Positions 36,039 to 44,062 are shown, counted from the first letter of the stretch. The stretch: DNA of 64,000 nucleotides from Lentisphaeria bacterium (GCA_024405215.1 JAKSPB010000014.1:1-64000), one strand, 5' to 3'. Notes: a model not told the origin generated them from the letters alone. Program-made: numbers and translations.

Positions 36039-36370
36039 AGGAAAGGCAATAAATCAAAAAAAACGGGGCGATTGCAAAACCTCAACTTCAGGCGGCGCCA
36101 CCCCTTGCTCGCATTTCCGGATTCACATTTTCGATTGCATGAAACCGCCTACGGAGGAGAGCAAAACATCCCCACACAATTCCGCCTGCGGCGGGATGCC
36201 AAAACGAGCAAAAACACTCCCAGAGACTCAAGAAATCGCCTGCGCGATTTCACCGGAAGCTTTTGCCTTGTTTGTTATTTTGCCGGTTTTGCCATCCGCA
36301 TTTTCATCTTGGAGAAGACAGGAAATGTGCTGTTGCAGTACGCCGCGTTTTTGCAACAGCCCCCCGGAAA
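36039..36370. other. Intergenic region with palindromes
   Basis: No coding sequence is convincing in these 332 bases. A perfect 8-base hairpin GAAATCGC/GCGATTTC (36232-36251, loop CTGC), GC-rich near-palindromes (CCGCCTACGG around 36148, CCGCCTGCGGCGG around 36183) and GCAAAAC-rich spacers are present. They resemble material beside the tkt terminator (23250-23330). They may be a REP-like extragenic element; the 3' end of the zinc-ribbon gene's transcript is at 36329-36360. Confidence 0.4.
36329..36360 (-). terminator. Terminator-like hairpin after zinc-ribbon gene
   Basis: GCTGTTGCA (36329-36337) pairs perfectly with TGCAACAGC (36352-36360), 11 bases past the stop codon at 36371. It shares the GCTGTTGC core of other terminators here, but the downstream U run is weak. 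Confidence 0.6.
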
Positions 36371-37045
36371 CTAATTCAGCTTGACGCGGCCGTGGCGGAT
36401 CGTCGCCTGTCCTTCGCTGATCTCCAGCTTCTTGATCTTCTGATTGGCGTCGTTCATCATGTTCCGCCCGTAATTGCGCAGGGGAATGAAGAACTGTTCC
36501 TCCATCCCGGCAGGCAACGGCAACAGGCCGACTTTCACCTGTTCACCCATCAGGGAAATGTTATCTCCCTGGTTGGCAGTGCATTTCACGGAAACCGTGA
36601 CAGGCAGGAAACCGAAGTAGGTGGCCTTGATCAGGACCTTGACCTGGTTGTCCCCAAGGCAGCGAACGGTGACGCTCTTGAAAAGCGGATCCGTGTCTTC
36701 GCCAGTGAAGCGGGCCTTCATGGCGTTGGCGAAATCGGTAATCTCCTGGTCGGTGGCGGTAAACTCCGGCCCGCCAGTGAACTTTTCCACAGCGGCGGTC
36801 TGGCCGGCCTCGGTAGTGGAAAGGGATCCAGGCATGGGGAAGAGCAGACCAATCAAAAAGGCCACCACCAGCACGCCGATGATGATGCCGCCGATGATGT
36901 TCTGAATCGTATTGGCATCCTTCTTGTTGTCCAGCTGGTTGAAATCATCCGGCTTGATTTCATCCAGGTTCATTCTTGCACCACAACCGCGGCAGAAGAC
37001 GGCGCTCAGCAGGTTGTCAGTTCCGCATTTCGGGCATCTCAGCAT
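36371..37045 (-). CDS. Zinc-ribbon membrane-anchored protein of unknown function
   Basis: The 224-residue protein starts with a zinc ribbon (MLRCPKCGTDNLLSAVFCRGCGARM: two CxxC knuckles at residues 4-7 and 18-21). An acidic linker and one membrane helix (about 48-70, IIGGIIIGVLVVAFLIGLLF) follow, and then an extracytoplasmic domain of about 150 residues. The topology puts the zinc ribbon in the cytoplasm. The outer domain (ATDQEITDFANAMKARF, VKVLIKATYFGFLPVTVSV) is not one I recognise. nadB ends 61 bases upstream on the same strand, so they may be cotranscribed. Confidence 0.7.
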   Translation of the reverse strand: MLRCPKCGTDNLLSAVFCRGCGARMNLDEIKPDDFNQLDNKKDANTIQNIIGGIIIGVLVVAFLIGLLFPMPGSLSTTEAGQTAAVEKFTGGPEFTATDQEITDFANAMKARFTGEDTDPLFKSVTVRCLGDNQVKVLIKATYFGFLPVTVSVKCTANQGDNISLMGEQVKVGLLPLPAGMEEQFFIPLRNYGRNMMNDANQKIKKLEISEGQATIRHGRVKLN

Positions 37046-37106
37046 TTTGTTAACTCCTTAAAGGGGGTTCAGTGACAGACAAATTTCTCTCCCGCGCCTG
37101 CGCAAA

Positions 37107-38789
37107 CTATTCGAAGCGAAGCTCGAATTTCTGGGGAATGCGCAGGATGGAGTCCTTGCCCTGGGATTCGGGCGAGGAAGCAGGCAGGTGATCCAGATTG
37201 TAGTGAAGCCCGCGGGACTCCTGACGGGCGGCGGCTGCGTCGATGATCATCTCGGCCACGCTGGCCAGATTCCGCAATTCCACCAGATCCGGCGTCAGCA
37301 GGAAATTCCAGTAGTACTTCTCGATCTCCTTGCGGATCATACGGATACGGGACTTGGCGCGCTCCAGGCGCTTGTTGCTGCGCACAATGCCCACGTAGTC
37401 CCACATCAGACGGCGGATTTCATCCCAGTTGTGGGTAATGACGATCTGCTCGTCGGAATCCACAGCATTGCCGCTCTCCCAGTCGGGAATCATCTCGGGC
37501 GTGATACCGCAGTGCGGTTCCTCCGTCTGGGCCACGGCGTGCTGGACTGCGAAATTCGCCACCACCATGGCCTCCAACAGGGAGTTGGAGGCCAGGCGAT
37601 TCGCGCCATGCAGGCCCGTGCAGCCGCATTCGCCGATAGCATAGAGATTCTTCACGCTGGTGACGCCGTTCACGTCCGTCCGCACGCCGCCGCAACAGTA
37701 ATGCGCGGCCGGCACCACGGGAATCAGGTCCGTGGCCATGTTGATCCCGAACTTCATGCATTCCGCGAAGATGTTGGGGAAACGGGCCTTCAGGAACTCT
37801 TCGGACTTGTGGCGGATGTCCAGCCACGCGCAGTCCTGTCCCGTGCGCTTCAGCTCGTTGTCGATGGCGCGGGCAACGATGTCGCGGGGCGCCAGGCTGG
37901 CCAGCTTGTGGTAATTCTCCATGAAGGTGACATATTCGTCGCCCTTCTTGATTTTCAGGATGGCGCCCTCGCCACGGACCGCCTCGGAAATCAGGAAGGA
38001 CTTGGCGTGGGGATGGAAGAGGATGGTGGGATGGAACTGGTAGAACTCCATGTTGGAGATCTCCGCGCTGGCCCGGTAGGCCATGGCCACGCCGTCGCCG
38101 CAGGCCACATCGGGGTTGCAGGTGCACAGATAGACCTTGCCCGCGCCGCCGGTGGCCAGAAAGGTGAATTTCGCCACTACGGTGGCGATCTTATGGGTCT
38201 GGGTGTTCATCACGTATGCCCCCAGGCAGACGTTGTCCCCCTGCCAGGCGATATGCCGCGTGGAAATCAGGTCCACCGCCAAGTGGTTTTCCAGGATGGT
38301 GATGTTCTCGTTCTCCCGGCACCGCGCCAGCAGCACATCGGCGACCTCACGACCCGTGATGTCCCCGGCATGGAGAATGCGGCGGGCCGAGTGACCGCCC
38401 TCGCGCCCCAGATGGTATTCGTTGCCCTTGTCCCCAGGGACATCGGGAGTGACCTCGCGCTGCAAAGTGAAATGGCATCCCAGTTCCTGGAGATTCCTGA
38501 TGCGTTCAGGCCCGGCCTTCACAATGGCGCGAACCACGTCCGCCTTGCAAAGACCGGCGCCGGCCACCAGCGTGTCCTGGACGTGCGCCTCGAAGGAGTC
38601 GTCGTCCTCGGACATGACACAGGCGATGCCGCCTTGCGCATAGCGGGTGTTGCAATCCTCGGCCTTCGCCTTCGTGACCACAAGCACCTTGCCGTGCTTC
38701 GCTGCCTCCAGGGCCGCTGTCAGGCCGGCCAGACCAGAACCAATCACCAGGTAATCGACAAAAATTCGTTTCTGCTTCATATTCGGCAT
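37107..38789 (-). CDS. nadB: L-aspartate oxidase
   Basis: FAD enzyme that oxidises L-aspartate to iminoaspartate, the first step of de novo NAD synthesis. It has the N-terminal dinucleotide motif VIGSGLAGLTAALEAAKHG near residue 17, the succinate-dehydrogenase/NadB family blocks RYAQGGIA near 49, EGGHSARRILHAGD, GDGVAMAYRASAE, EFYQFHPT and GGVRTDVNG, and the FAD-site GLHGANRLASNSLLEA. Of two close ATG codons, 38789 has GGTGGA at proper distance and is chosen; 38780 is the alternative. The 560-residue length is somewhat above E. coli NadB (540). nadC is at 17530-18402; nadA is not seen. Confidence 0.94.
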   Translation of the reverse strand: MPNMKQKRIFVDYLVIGSGLAGLTAALEAAKHGKVLVVTKAKAEDCNTRYAQGGIACVMSEDDDSFEAHVQDTLVAGAGLCKADVVRAIVKAGPERIRNLQELGCHFTLQREVTPDVPGDKGNEYHLGREGGHSARRILHAGDITGREVADVLLARCRENENITILENHLAVDLISTRHIAWQGDNVCLGAYVMNTQTHKIATVVAKFTFLATGGAGKVYLCTCNPDVACGDGVAMAYRASAEISNMEFYQFHPTILFHPHAKSFLISEAVRGEGAILKIKKGDEYVTFMENYHKLASLAPRDIVARAIDNELKRTGQDCAWLDIRHKSEEFLKARFPNIFAECMKFGINMATDLIPVVPAAHYCCGGVRTDVNGVTSVKNLYAIGECGCTGLHGANRLASNSLLEAMVVANFAVQHAVAQTEEPHCGITPEMIPDWESGNAVDSDEQIVITHNWDEIRRLMWDYVGIVRSNKRLERAKSRIRMIRKEIEKYYWNFLLTPDLVELRNLASVAEMIIDAAAARQESRGLHYNLDHLPASSPESQGKDSILRIPQKFELRFE

Positions 38790-39173
38790 GTTCAATCCAC
38801 CACGGAACGCCTTTCCCCGGCGGCGAAAAGTTTCACGTGACAATGCAATGGGGACGTCCATCCCCGTGATACAGAAAAACGCCTTAATGTAAACCGCTTT
38901 CTCTTTGCTGTAGGATAATTAGTCAGGTCTTCTACGCGAAAACGCGGCAAAGCCTTCCGAAAGAGTGAAAAGTGGCCCGGACGACTTCCGCTTTGCCTCG
39001 ATTCACTTTTTTGGGGCCATGGAGAGAAACTTTTTTCCCGATTTTACTTGAAAAATGCGAAAAAGAATAGATAATACTGTCGGTGACGTTTTTCCTGTCG
39101 CCAAAGGAGATTGTTTTTCCCTCCCGAAGGACTTGTTTCCTTTTCAACCTCACCCATAAACAACACAAAAAAC
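38790..39173. other. Divergent intergenic region nadB / pseudopilin
   Basis: These 384 bases hold control signals only. A small hairpin GGGGA/TCCCC (38851-38866) lies in the nadB leader, and a good plus-strand promoter is at 39048-39077. On the minus strand TTTACA-16-TATCAC around 38870-38900 is a weak nadB promoter candidate. No ORF is supported. Confidence 0.45.
39048..39077 (+). promoter_or_regulatory. Putative sigma-70-type promoter of pseudopilin gene
   Basis: TTGAAA (39048-39053), 18-base spacer, TAATAC (39072-39077), about 97 bases before the ATG at 39174. Confidence 0.6.
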
Positions 39174-39998
39174 ATGAAGAAATCCTTCACTCTGATCGAG
39201 TTGCTGGTGGTGATCGCCATCATCGCAATCCTGGCCTCCATGCTTCTGCCCGCCCTCTCCAAGGCCCGCGAAAAGGCCCGCGCCATTTCCTGCGTCAACA
39301 ACATGAAGCAGATCGCATTGGGCTGGCATCTCTACGCCAACGACTACGATGATTACGCCATGCCCGCCAAGTGGGGCAAGGGTGTGACCATCACCGGCGT
39401 TGACACCACCGACAACTTGTACTACTACTGCTTCAACCCCATCGTCAACAACGGCCAGCTCATCGGCACCAAGGATGCTTTCAAGAAGGGCGACGGCTGG
39501 AGCAAGATCATCCAGTGCCCCTCCCTGGGCGATGCCTCTGAAAAGAGCAACGCCACCACCGTCTTGGATCGTCCCAAGTGCGGCATCGCCTACAACTCCG
39601 GCATCGGCTACAGCAACCAGGCCAACTGCAGCTACGGCTGGCACCGCATCACCGACCCCAAGGCCCCCGGCAAGTTCGTGATTTATCAGGATCGTATGAC
39701 CACCTGCCGCGTCAACGGCTCCCACACCGCCATGCCCTACACCGCCAAGGCTGGCGTCGGCAGCGACTACTCCGCCCTTGTCAACCCCAACCTGAGCCAG
39801 GCTGACCTCCGTTCAGAAATGCAGCGCCACGGCGGCTTCATGAACGTGGCCTGCGCCGATGGTCACGTCAGCACTGACATGACCTGGAAAGTCATGGAAG
39901 ACATCTGCTCCCACGGCGGCAACGCCGACACCATCGACGACGACAAGTACGAATATCTGCTGATGCCCTACAACAGCAGCGTCGGCAGCGACTACTAA
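39174..39998 (+). CDS. Pseudopilin, H-X9-DG type
   Basis: Start 39174 gives [20 protein letters not shown], the canonical prepilin N-terminus; an earlier ATG (39111) adds 21 residues ahead of it and is rejected. The helix continues to [22 protein letters not shown], followed by a globular head with several Cys and the motif [15 protein letters not shown] near residue 223 (His, nine residues, Asp-Gly). At 274 residues it is the best-expressed-looking member by codon bias, with its own promoter and a strong terminator. It would be cleaved by a prepilin peptidase and inserted into a pseudopilus or held in the inner membrane. Confidence 0.92.
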   Translation: MKKSFTLIELLVVIAIIAILASMLLPALSKAREKARAISCVNNMKQIALGWHLYANDYDDYAMPAKWGKGVTITGVDTTDNLYYYCFNPIVNNGQLIGTKDAFKKGDGWSKIIQCPSLGDASEKSNATTVLDRPKCGIAYNSGIGYSNQANCSYGWHRITDPKAPGKFVIYQDRMTTCRVNGSHTAMPYTAKAGVGSDYSALVNPNLSQADLRSEMQRHGGFMNVACADGHVSTDMTWKVMEDICSHGGNADTIDDDKYEYLLMPYNSSVGSDY

Positions 39999-40035
39999 TC
40001 GCCATCCAGCGAACAGATAGTCCCTGTTTAGAATC

Positions 40036-40085
40036 AACGGGCTGTTGCCAAACCTCGCATGAGACGGCAGCAGCCCGTTTTTTGT
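40036..40085 (+). terminator. Intrinsic terminator of pseudopilin gene
   Basis: AACGGGCTGTTGCC (40036-40049) pairs with GGCAGCAGCCCGTT (40066-40079), 14 bases with one G-U, followed by a T-rich tail. The core belongs to the GGGCTGTTGC terminator set of this window. Confidence 0.93.
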
Positions 40086-40122
40086 TTTTTGGGAGCAATA
40101 ATTTTCTAGAACTTCTAAGGAT

Positions 40123-41490
40123 TCATACCCTGGGCAGCTTCGACAGAGATTTCGCGATATCCTCGTCGGCAGGCGTGAAGTCCTGCATGACGCCGTCGTT
40201 GAAGCGCTGGTAGGAGACCATGTCGAAGTATCCCGTGCCGCTGAGACCGAAGACGATGTTCTCCTGGCGGCCTTCGGCTTTGCAGCGCAAGGCCTCCTGG
40301 ATCGCGCCGTAGATGGCGTGTCCGCTTTCCGGCGCGGGGAGGATGCCCTCGGTGCGGGCGAAAGTCCGCGCAGCCTCGAAGACCTTCGTCTGAGGCGCCG
40401 CGATGGCCTCCAGGATGCCGTCCTCATGCAACTGGGAGAGCATGGAATTCATGCCGTGGTAGCGCAGACCGCCGGCATGAATGGGAGCAGGCATGTATCC
40501 CGCGCCCAGGGTATACATCTTCGCCAGCGGACAGACTTTCCCCGTGTCGCAGTAGTCGTAGGCGTATTTGCCGCGAGTCAGCGAAGGGCATCCCACGGGT
40601 TCCACTGCCAGGAAGCGGCACTTCAACTTGCCGCGCAGCACGTCCCCCACGAAAGGTCCGCTGAGGCCGCCCAGATTGGAACCACCGCCGGCGCAGCCGA
40701 TGATCACGTCGGGACTCTCGCCTAATTTCTCCAAGGCGGCCTTCGTTTCCAGACCGATCACGCTCTGATGGAGCATCACCAGCGACAGCACCGACCCCAG
40801 CACATAGCGGTAGCCCGGCGTATTCACCGCCGCCTCCACCGCCTCGGAAATCGCACAGCCCAGGCTGCCGGCCGTTCCGGGATTCTCCTCCAGAATGCGA
40901 CGACCGACGGCAGTCTCCGTGGAAGGCGATGGCGTCACGGACGCGCCGTAGGTCCGCATGACATCCCGGCGGTGAGGTTTCTGCTCGTATGAGCACTTCA
41001 CCATGAAGACCTTGCAGTCCAGTTTGAAGAACGCGCACGCCATGGCCATCGCGGTACCCCACTGTCCGGCACCGGTCTCCGTAGTCACGCCGGTCAGCCC
41101 TTGCTGCTTGGCGTAGAACGCTTGCGGCACGGCGGAGTTCAGCTTGTGGCTGCCAGAAGTGTTGTTTCCCTCGAACTTGTAGTAGATATGGGCGGGCGTC
41201 CCAAGCGCCTGCTCCAGGAAGTACGCCCGGACAAGCGGCGAAGGACGGAACATCTTGTAGACATCGTAGACAGGCTGGGGAATGGGAATGTACTCGTTTG
41301 TCTCGTCAAATTCCTGCCGCGCCAGCTCCTCGCAGAAAATCCTGGAGAGTTCCTGCATGGTGACGGGCTGACGGGTTTCGGGATTCAGCAACGGCGCGGG
41401 CTTGACCGGCATCAGCGGTTTCAGATTGAACCACGCTTTCGGCAGTTCGTTCTCGGAAAGATAGGTCTTGTAGGGAATGTCAGTATTCAT
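40123..41490 (-). CDS. Tryptophan synthase beta chain, TrpB2 type
   Basis: PLP enzyme joining indole and serine to make tryptophan. The 455-residue length, the N-terminal extension before RPSPLVRAYFLEQAL, and KFEGNNTSGSHKLNSAVPQAFY (PLP lysine in SHK, near residue 115) mark the TrpB2/TrpB-like group, which is longer than TrpB1 and often not paired with TrpA. Other sites are ETGAGQWG near 141, the phosphate-binding GCAGGGSNLGG near 248 and GLSGTGYFD near the end. Start 41490 is supported by AGGAG eight bases upstream. No trpA or other trp gene is in the window. Expression should be controlled by the leader-peptide attenuator at 41532-41744. A longer open frame exists upstream but runs across the terminators and is rejected. 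Confidence 0.92.
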   Translation of the reverse strand: MNTDIPYKTYLSENELPKAWFNLKPLMPVKPAPLLNPETRQPVTMQELSRIFCEELARQEFDETNEYIPIPQPVYDVYKMFRPSPLVRAYFLEQALGTPAHIYYKFEGNNTSGSHKLNSAVPQAFYAKQQGLTGVTTETGAGQWGTAMAMACAFFKLDCKVFMVKCSYEQKPHRRDVMRTYGASVTPSPSTETAVGRRILEENPGTAGSLGCAISEAVEAAVNTPGYRYVLGSVLSLVMLHQSVIGLETKAALEKLGESPDVIIGCAGGGSNLGGLSGPFVGDVLRGKLKCRFLAVEPVGCPSLTRGKYAYDYCDTGKVCPLAKMYTLGAGYMPAPIHAGGLRYHGMNSMLSQLHEDGILEAIAAPQTKVFEAARTFARTEGILPAPESGHAIYGAIQEALRCKAEGRQENIVFGLSGTGYFDMVSYQRFNDGVMQDFTPADEDIAKSLSKLPRV

Positions 41491-41531
41491 AATGGTTGCT
41501 CCTGAGTGAAATTCTTTGGAAAATAGGAAAT

Positions 41532-41580
41532 AAAAAAGGCCGTCGCGGCGGCTCATCTTGCTTTCTCCGTCCCGACGGCT
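41532..41580 (-). terminator. Second (promoter-distal) terminator in trpB2 leader
   Basis: On the minus strand GCCGTCG (5' arm, inside 41580-41567) pairs with CGACGGC (3' arm, near 41545-41539), extended inward by a further three pairs after mismatches, with a U6 run (41537-41532). It ends 41 bases before the trpB2 start codon. The loop-side GACGGAG of its 5' arm is complementary to CTCCGTC of the leader-peptide message, so it might be linked to the same switch. Confidence 0.75.
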
Positions 41581-41597
41581 TTGTATGTCTGCGCAAT

Positions 41598-41635
41598 AAA
41601 AAAAGCGGTTTGAGCTGCCAACCAGTTCAAACCGC
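41598..41635 (-). terminator. trp attenuator terminator (3:4 hairpin)
   Basis: On the minus strand GCGGTTTGA (41635-41627) and TCAAACCGC (41613-41605) form a perfect 9-base stem with a 13-base loop, followed by U7 (41604-41598). It lies downstream of the Trp-rich leader peptide and overlaps the alternative pairing partner at 41632-41641, so terminator and antiterminator exclude each other. Confidence 0.9.
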
Positions 41636-41712
41636 CACGACTTGATCCCTGTTCCTGTTCCCGTGATCAATGCGCGCAAACGCCGGTCGTGACGGAGCAT
41701 CGCCACCACCAA
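41632..41712 (-). promoter_or_regulatory. Alternative RNA pairings of the trp attenuator
   Basis: Three segments can pair in exclusive ways on the minus-strand RNA. Segment 1 is TTGGTGGTG (41712-41704, the Trp codons). Segment 2 is CCGTCACGACCGG (41695-41683). Segment 3 is GTCGTGGCGG (41641-41632). Segment 1 pairs with CACGACCGG of segment 2 over 9 positions with one mismatch and two wobbles. CCGTCACGAC of segment 2 pairs with segment 3 over 10 positions with one wobble, and this takes four bases of the terminator 5' arm. A ribosome stalled at Trp codons blocks segment 1 and favours the 2:3 antiterminator. Confidence 0.75.
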
Positions 41713-41744
41713 TAGTCAACGGGATTGTGAGAAAGGATATACAT
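41667..41744 (-). CDS. trpL: trp leader peptide (25 residues, three consecutive Trp)
   Basis: The ORF starts at ATG 41744 and stops at TGA 41669-41667. It begins MYILSHNPVDYWWWRC; residues 12-14 are three Trp codons in a row (41711-41703), highly improbable by chance in a 25-codon ORF directly before a trpB-type gene. A promoter lies just upstream (41773-41800) and an intrinsic terminator just downstream (41598-41635). The role is cis-acting: translation speed through the Trp codons senses charged tRNA-Trp and decides whether trpB2 is transcribed. The ribosome binding site is only moderate (GGAAAAACAGCAG before ATG). The symbol is used by analogy with classical trp leaders. Confidence 0.85.
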   Translation of the reverse strand: MYILSHNPVDYWWWRCSVTTGVCAH

Positions 41745-41772
41745 CTGCTGTTTTTCCAAGAGATTTGCTGAA

Positions 41773-41800
41773 AATATAAGCGGTGATTTTCTTTTTGCAA
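41773..41800 (-). promoter_or_regulatory. Putative promoter of trpL-trpB2
   Basis: On the minus strand TTGCAA (41800-41795), 16-base spacer, TATATT (41778-41773). Transcription would start near 41765, about 20 bases before the leader peptide ATG. Confidence 0.65.
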
Positions 41801-41846
41801 GATAGACGCCCGGGGAATTTCCAAACCTGGCAAATGCCATTATCTT

Positions 41847-43040
41847 ATGTCCACGTTTTTTTCATACGTCTTTTTTCCCGCCATGTCCCCCATCGTCCCT
41901 ACATCCCTGGCCACGCCACGGCACCTGAACGCCGATGCCCCCGACACCCTGAAGTCGCAGATTCGCGCCATCTTTTCCAGCTATAACTTCTTCCGCCTGG
42001 ACCTGGAGGCGCCCTGGCTGGAGAGGGTCTTCGACGCCTACCAGCAGCCGCACCGCTACTTCCATACGCTGAGCCACCTCCTGAGCATCTGCCAACTCCT
42101 GCAAAAGTTGTCCCTTTCCCAGAAAGAAACCGCGGAGTTGCTGCTAGTCGCCCTCTTCCACGATGTCTTCTGGTATCCCCAGGGGAAGGAAAACGAAAAG
42201 CGCTCCGCCGAAGTCTTTGATGTCCTGTTGCCTTCCCTAGGCGCCCCCCTGCCGGAGGAGTCCAGAAAGGCCATCCACGACATCATCCTCTCCTCCAAGA
42301 GCCAGACCCCCATCAGCGACATCGCCAGAAAATTCCATGAATGCGACTGCGATGTGCTGCTTCATGGTTCCCCCGTGGATCTCCTGGCATACGAGTTCCA
42401 GATTTTCCGCGAATTCCAGAACCTGAACATGGTGGATTACCGCAAAGGACGCGGAGGCTTCTTCGACCGATTCAGCCGGCGTTTCCCTGAATGCCGCGAA
42501 AACATGCGTTTCCTCATTGAATACCTGGAACGGCGGCGTCCCCGGGTCGGCATCTACGCAGGCTCCTTCAATCCCTTCCATATCGGACATCTCTCCATCC
42601 TCCAGAAGGCCGAACTGATGTTCGACAAGGTGGTCGTCGCCGTGGGCATCAACCCGGAAAAGCATCCGGGACGGAAAGGCGCCATCACCGACGAAGACAG
42701 CCTCCGCGTCCAGAAGCTCCTCCCCTTCCACGAGGTGGTCTTCTTCGACAACCTCATGGTGGACCTCCTGGACAAGGAATCCGAGTTCTGCGACGTCACC
42801 CTCGTCCGCGGCTTGCGGAACGGCTACGACCTGGACTATGAAATGAGCCAGCAGTGCTTCATGCAGGAGATGCGCCCGGAGACTCATTCCGTTTACATTC
42901 CCTGCGACAAGTCCCTGGAGCACATCTCCTCCTCCGCACTGCGAGGACTGCGGCTCTTCTCCTGCAACGGGCGCGACGCAATCTACTACCCGCATCTCTA
43001 CGACTACTTCTACAAGTCCATCGAAGAGCTCTTCCTCTAG
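41847..43040 (+). CDS. Fusion of HD-type phosphohydrolase and phosphopantetheine adenylyltransferase-like domain
   Basis: Residues 20-225 match the metal-dependent HD-superfamily group with the pattern PHRYFHTLSH near 67 and LFHDVFWYPQGKENEKRSAE near 103. Residues 232-397 form a nucleotidyltransferase: GIYAGSFNPFHIGHLSIL (HxGH motif), VAVGINPEKHPG, VTLVRGLRNGYDLDYE and ISSSALR, the pattern of CoaD, which makes dephospho-CoA from 4'-phosphopantetheine and ATP. CoaD is normally a stand-alone protein of about 160 residues. The HD part may hydrolyse a phosphate ester on the same pathway or act separately; this is inference. A later start at 41883 is possible. The OppF-type gene begins one base after the stop. 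Confidence 0.82.
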   Translation: MSTFFSYVFFPAMSPIVPTSLATPRHLNADAPDTLKSQIRAIFSSYNFFRLDLEAPWLERVFDAYQQPHRYFHTLSHLLSICQLLQKLSLSQKETAELLLVALFHDVFWYPQGKENEKRSAEVFDVLLPSLGAPLPEESRKAIHDIILSSKSQTPISDIARKFHECDCDVLLHGSPVDLLAYEFQIFREFQNLNMVDYRKGRGGFFDRFSRRFPECRENMRFLIEYLERRRPRVGIYAGSFNPFHIGHLSILQKAELMFDKVVVAVGINPEKHPGRKGAITDEDSLRVQKLLPFHEVVFFDNLMVDLLDKESEFCDVTLVRGLRNGYDLDYEMSQQCFMQEMRPETHSVYIPCDKSLEHISSSALRGLRLFSCNGRDAIYYPHLYDYFYKSIEELFL

Positions 43041-43041
43041 T

Positions 43042-44013
43042 ATGCTCGCCTGCAAAGACCTGAAAATCTGGTTCCCCATCCGACGCGGAATCTTCAACCG
43101 CGTCTGCGGGAATGTCCGCGCCGTGGATGGCGTCACCTTGGAAATCCCCAAAGGGGAGACCCTGGGACTCGTGGGGGAATCCGGTTGCGGAAAGACAACC
43201 CTGGGACGAGGCCTGATCGGCCTGGAACACATCACCTCCGGAAGTATTGAACTGGAAGGAAAGCCCCTGGAAAGCCTGCGCGGCGCGGAACGGAAAACCG
43301 CACGCAGGAACCTCCAGATGATCTTCCAGGATCCCTTCACCTCCCTGGATCCCCGTATGAGCGCCATGGAACTGGTCACGGAAGGCCTGGAGGCATACTC
43401 CCTCTACCAGCCCGGCGAAAAGCGCGAAGAAGCTGCGGCCAGGCTGATGCGCGAGGTGGGGCTGGAACCCGAAAGCATGTACCGCTATCCCCATGAGTTC
43501 TCCGGCGGACAGCGCCAGCGCCTCTCCATCGCCCGCGCCATCTCCCTGGAGCCAGACTACATCGTCTGCGACGAACCCGTCTCCGCGCTGGATGTCTCCG
43601 TCCAGGCACAGGTCATCCGGCTGCTGGCAGAATTGCGGAAAAAACACCGCCTCTCCTATCTGTTCATATCCCACGACCTGAGCATCGTCCGTCTCATCGC
43701 CCAAAAGGTCGCCGTGATGTACCTGGGGCGGATTGTAGAGCAGGGAGACGCCAAAGAGGTACTGACGCACCCCATGCACCCCTACACCCAGGCGCTGGTC
43801 TCCGCCATCCCCGTGCCCGGCAAATCTGATCGCACAAAGCGGATTATTCTGCAAGGTGAACTGCCCAGCCCCGCCAATCCCCCCGCCGGATGCCCCTTCC
43901 ATACCCGCTGTCCCAGGGCAACGGCACAATGCGCCACACAGGCACCCCGGTTGCGGGACTGCACGCAGACAGGCGATTCCACACGAAAGATTGCTTGTGA
44001 TAGAATAGGATAA
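43042..44013 (+). CDS. Oligopeptide/dipeptide ABC transporter ATPase (OppF/DppF type)
   Basis: The 323-residue ABC ATPase has Walker A GESGCGKTT near residue 45, Q-loop IFQDPFTSLDPR near 96, signature EFSGGQRQR near 153, Walker B YIVCDEP near 173 and an H-loop ISHDLS. After this comes the OppDF C-terminal extension with four Cys around PAGCPFHTRCPRA and CATQAPRLRDC, a known feature of this subfamily. It would power peptide or nickel uptake with a partner ATPase and permeases, none of which lies here. It is one base from the HD-CoaD gene, an unusual pairing. Confidence 0.9.
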   Translation: MLACKDLKIWFPIRRGIFNRVCGNVRAVDGVTLEIPKGETLGLVGESGCGKTTLGRGLIGLEHITSGSIELEGKPLESLRGAERKTARRNLQMIFQDPFTSLDPRMSAMELVTEGLEAYSLYQPGEKREEAAARLMREVGLEPESMYRYPHEFSGGQRQRLSIARAISLEPDYIVCDEPVSALDVSVQAQVIRLLAELRKKHRLSYLFISHDLSIVRLIAQKVAVMYLGRIVEQGDAKEVLTHPMHPYTQALVSAIPVPGKSDRTKRIILQGELPSPANPPAGCPFHTRCPRATAQCATQAPRLRDCTQTGDSTRKIACDRIG

Positions 44014-44062
44014 TTTCCCAATTCCCCAACAGAAACTATACAGAAACCATCTATCCCTATAC

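Noticed and set aside
34314-36374. 686-codon plus-strand ORF opposite the debranching enzyme
   Set aside because: Shadow of the GH13/GH133 gene, whose catalytic motifs are certain; runs across an intergenic region.
37188-38840. 550-codon plus-strand ORF opposite nadB
   Set aside because: Antisense frame of nadB with no recognisable motif.
40123-41712. Longer trpB2 start at 41712
   Set aside because: The extra 74 codons run through two terminators and antisense-like sequence; ATG 41490 has a proper AGGAG site and fits the family N-terminus.
41491-41744. T-box riboswitch for trpB2
   Set aside because: No T-box consensus or specifier-loop architecture was seen; the Trp-codon leader peptide explains the terminators.
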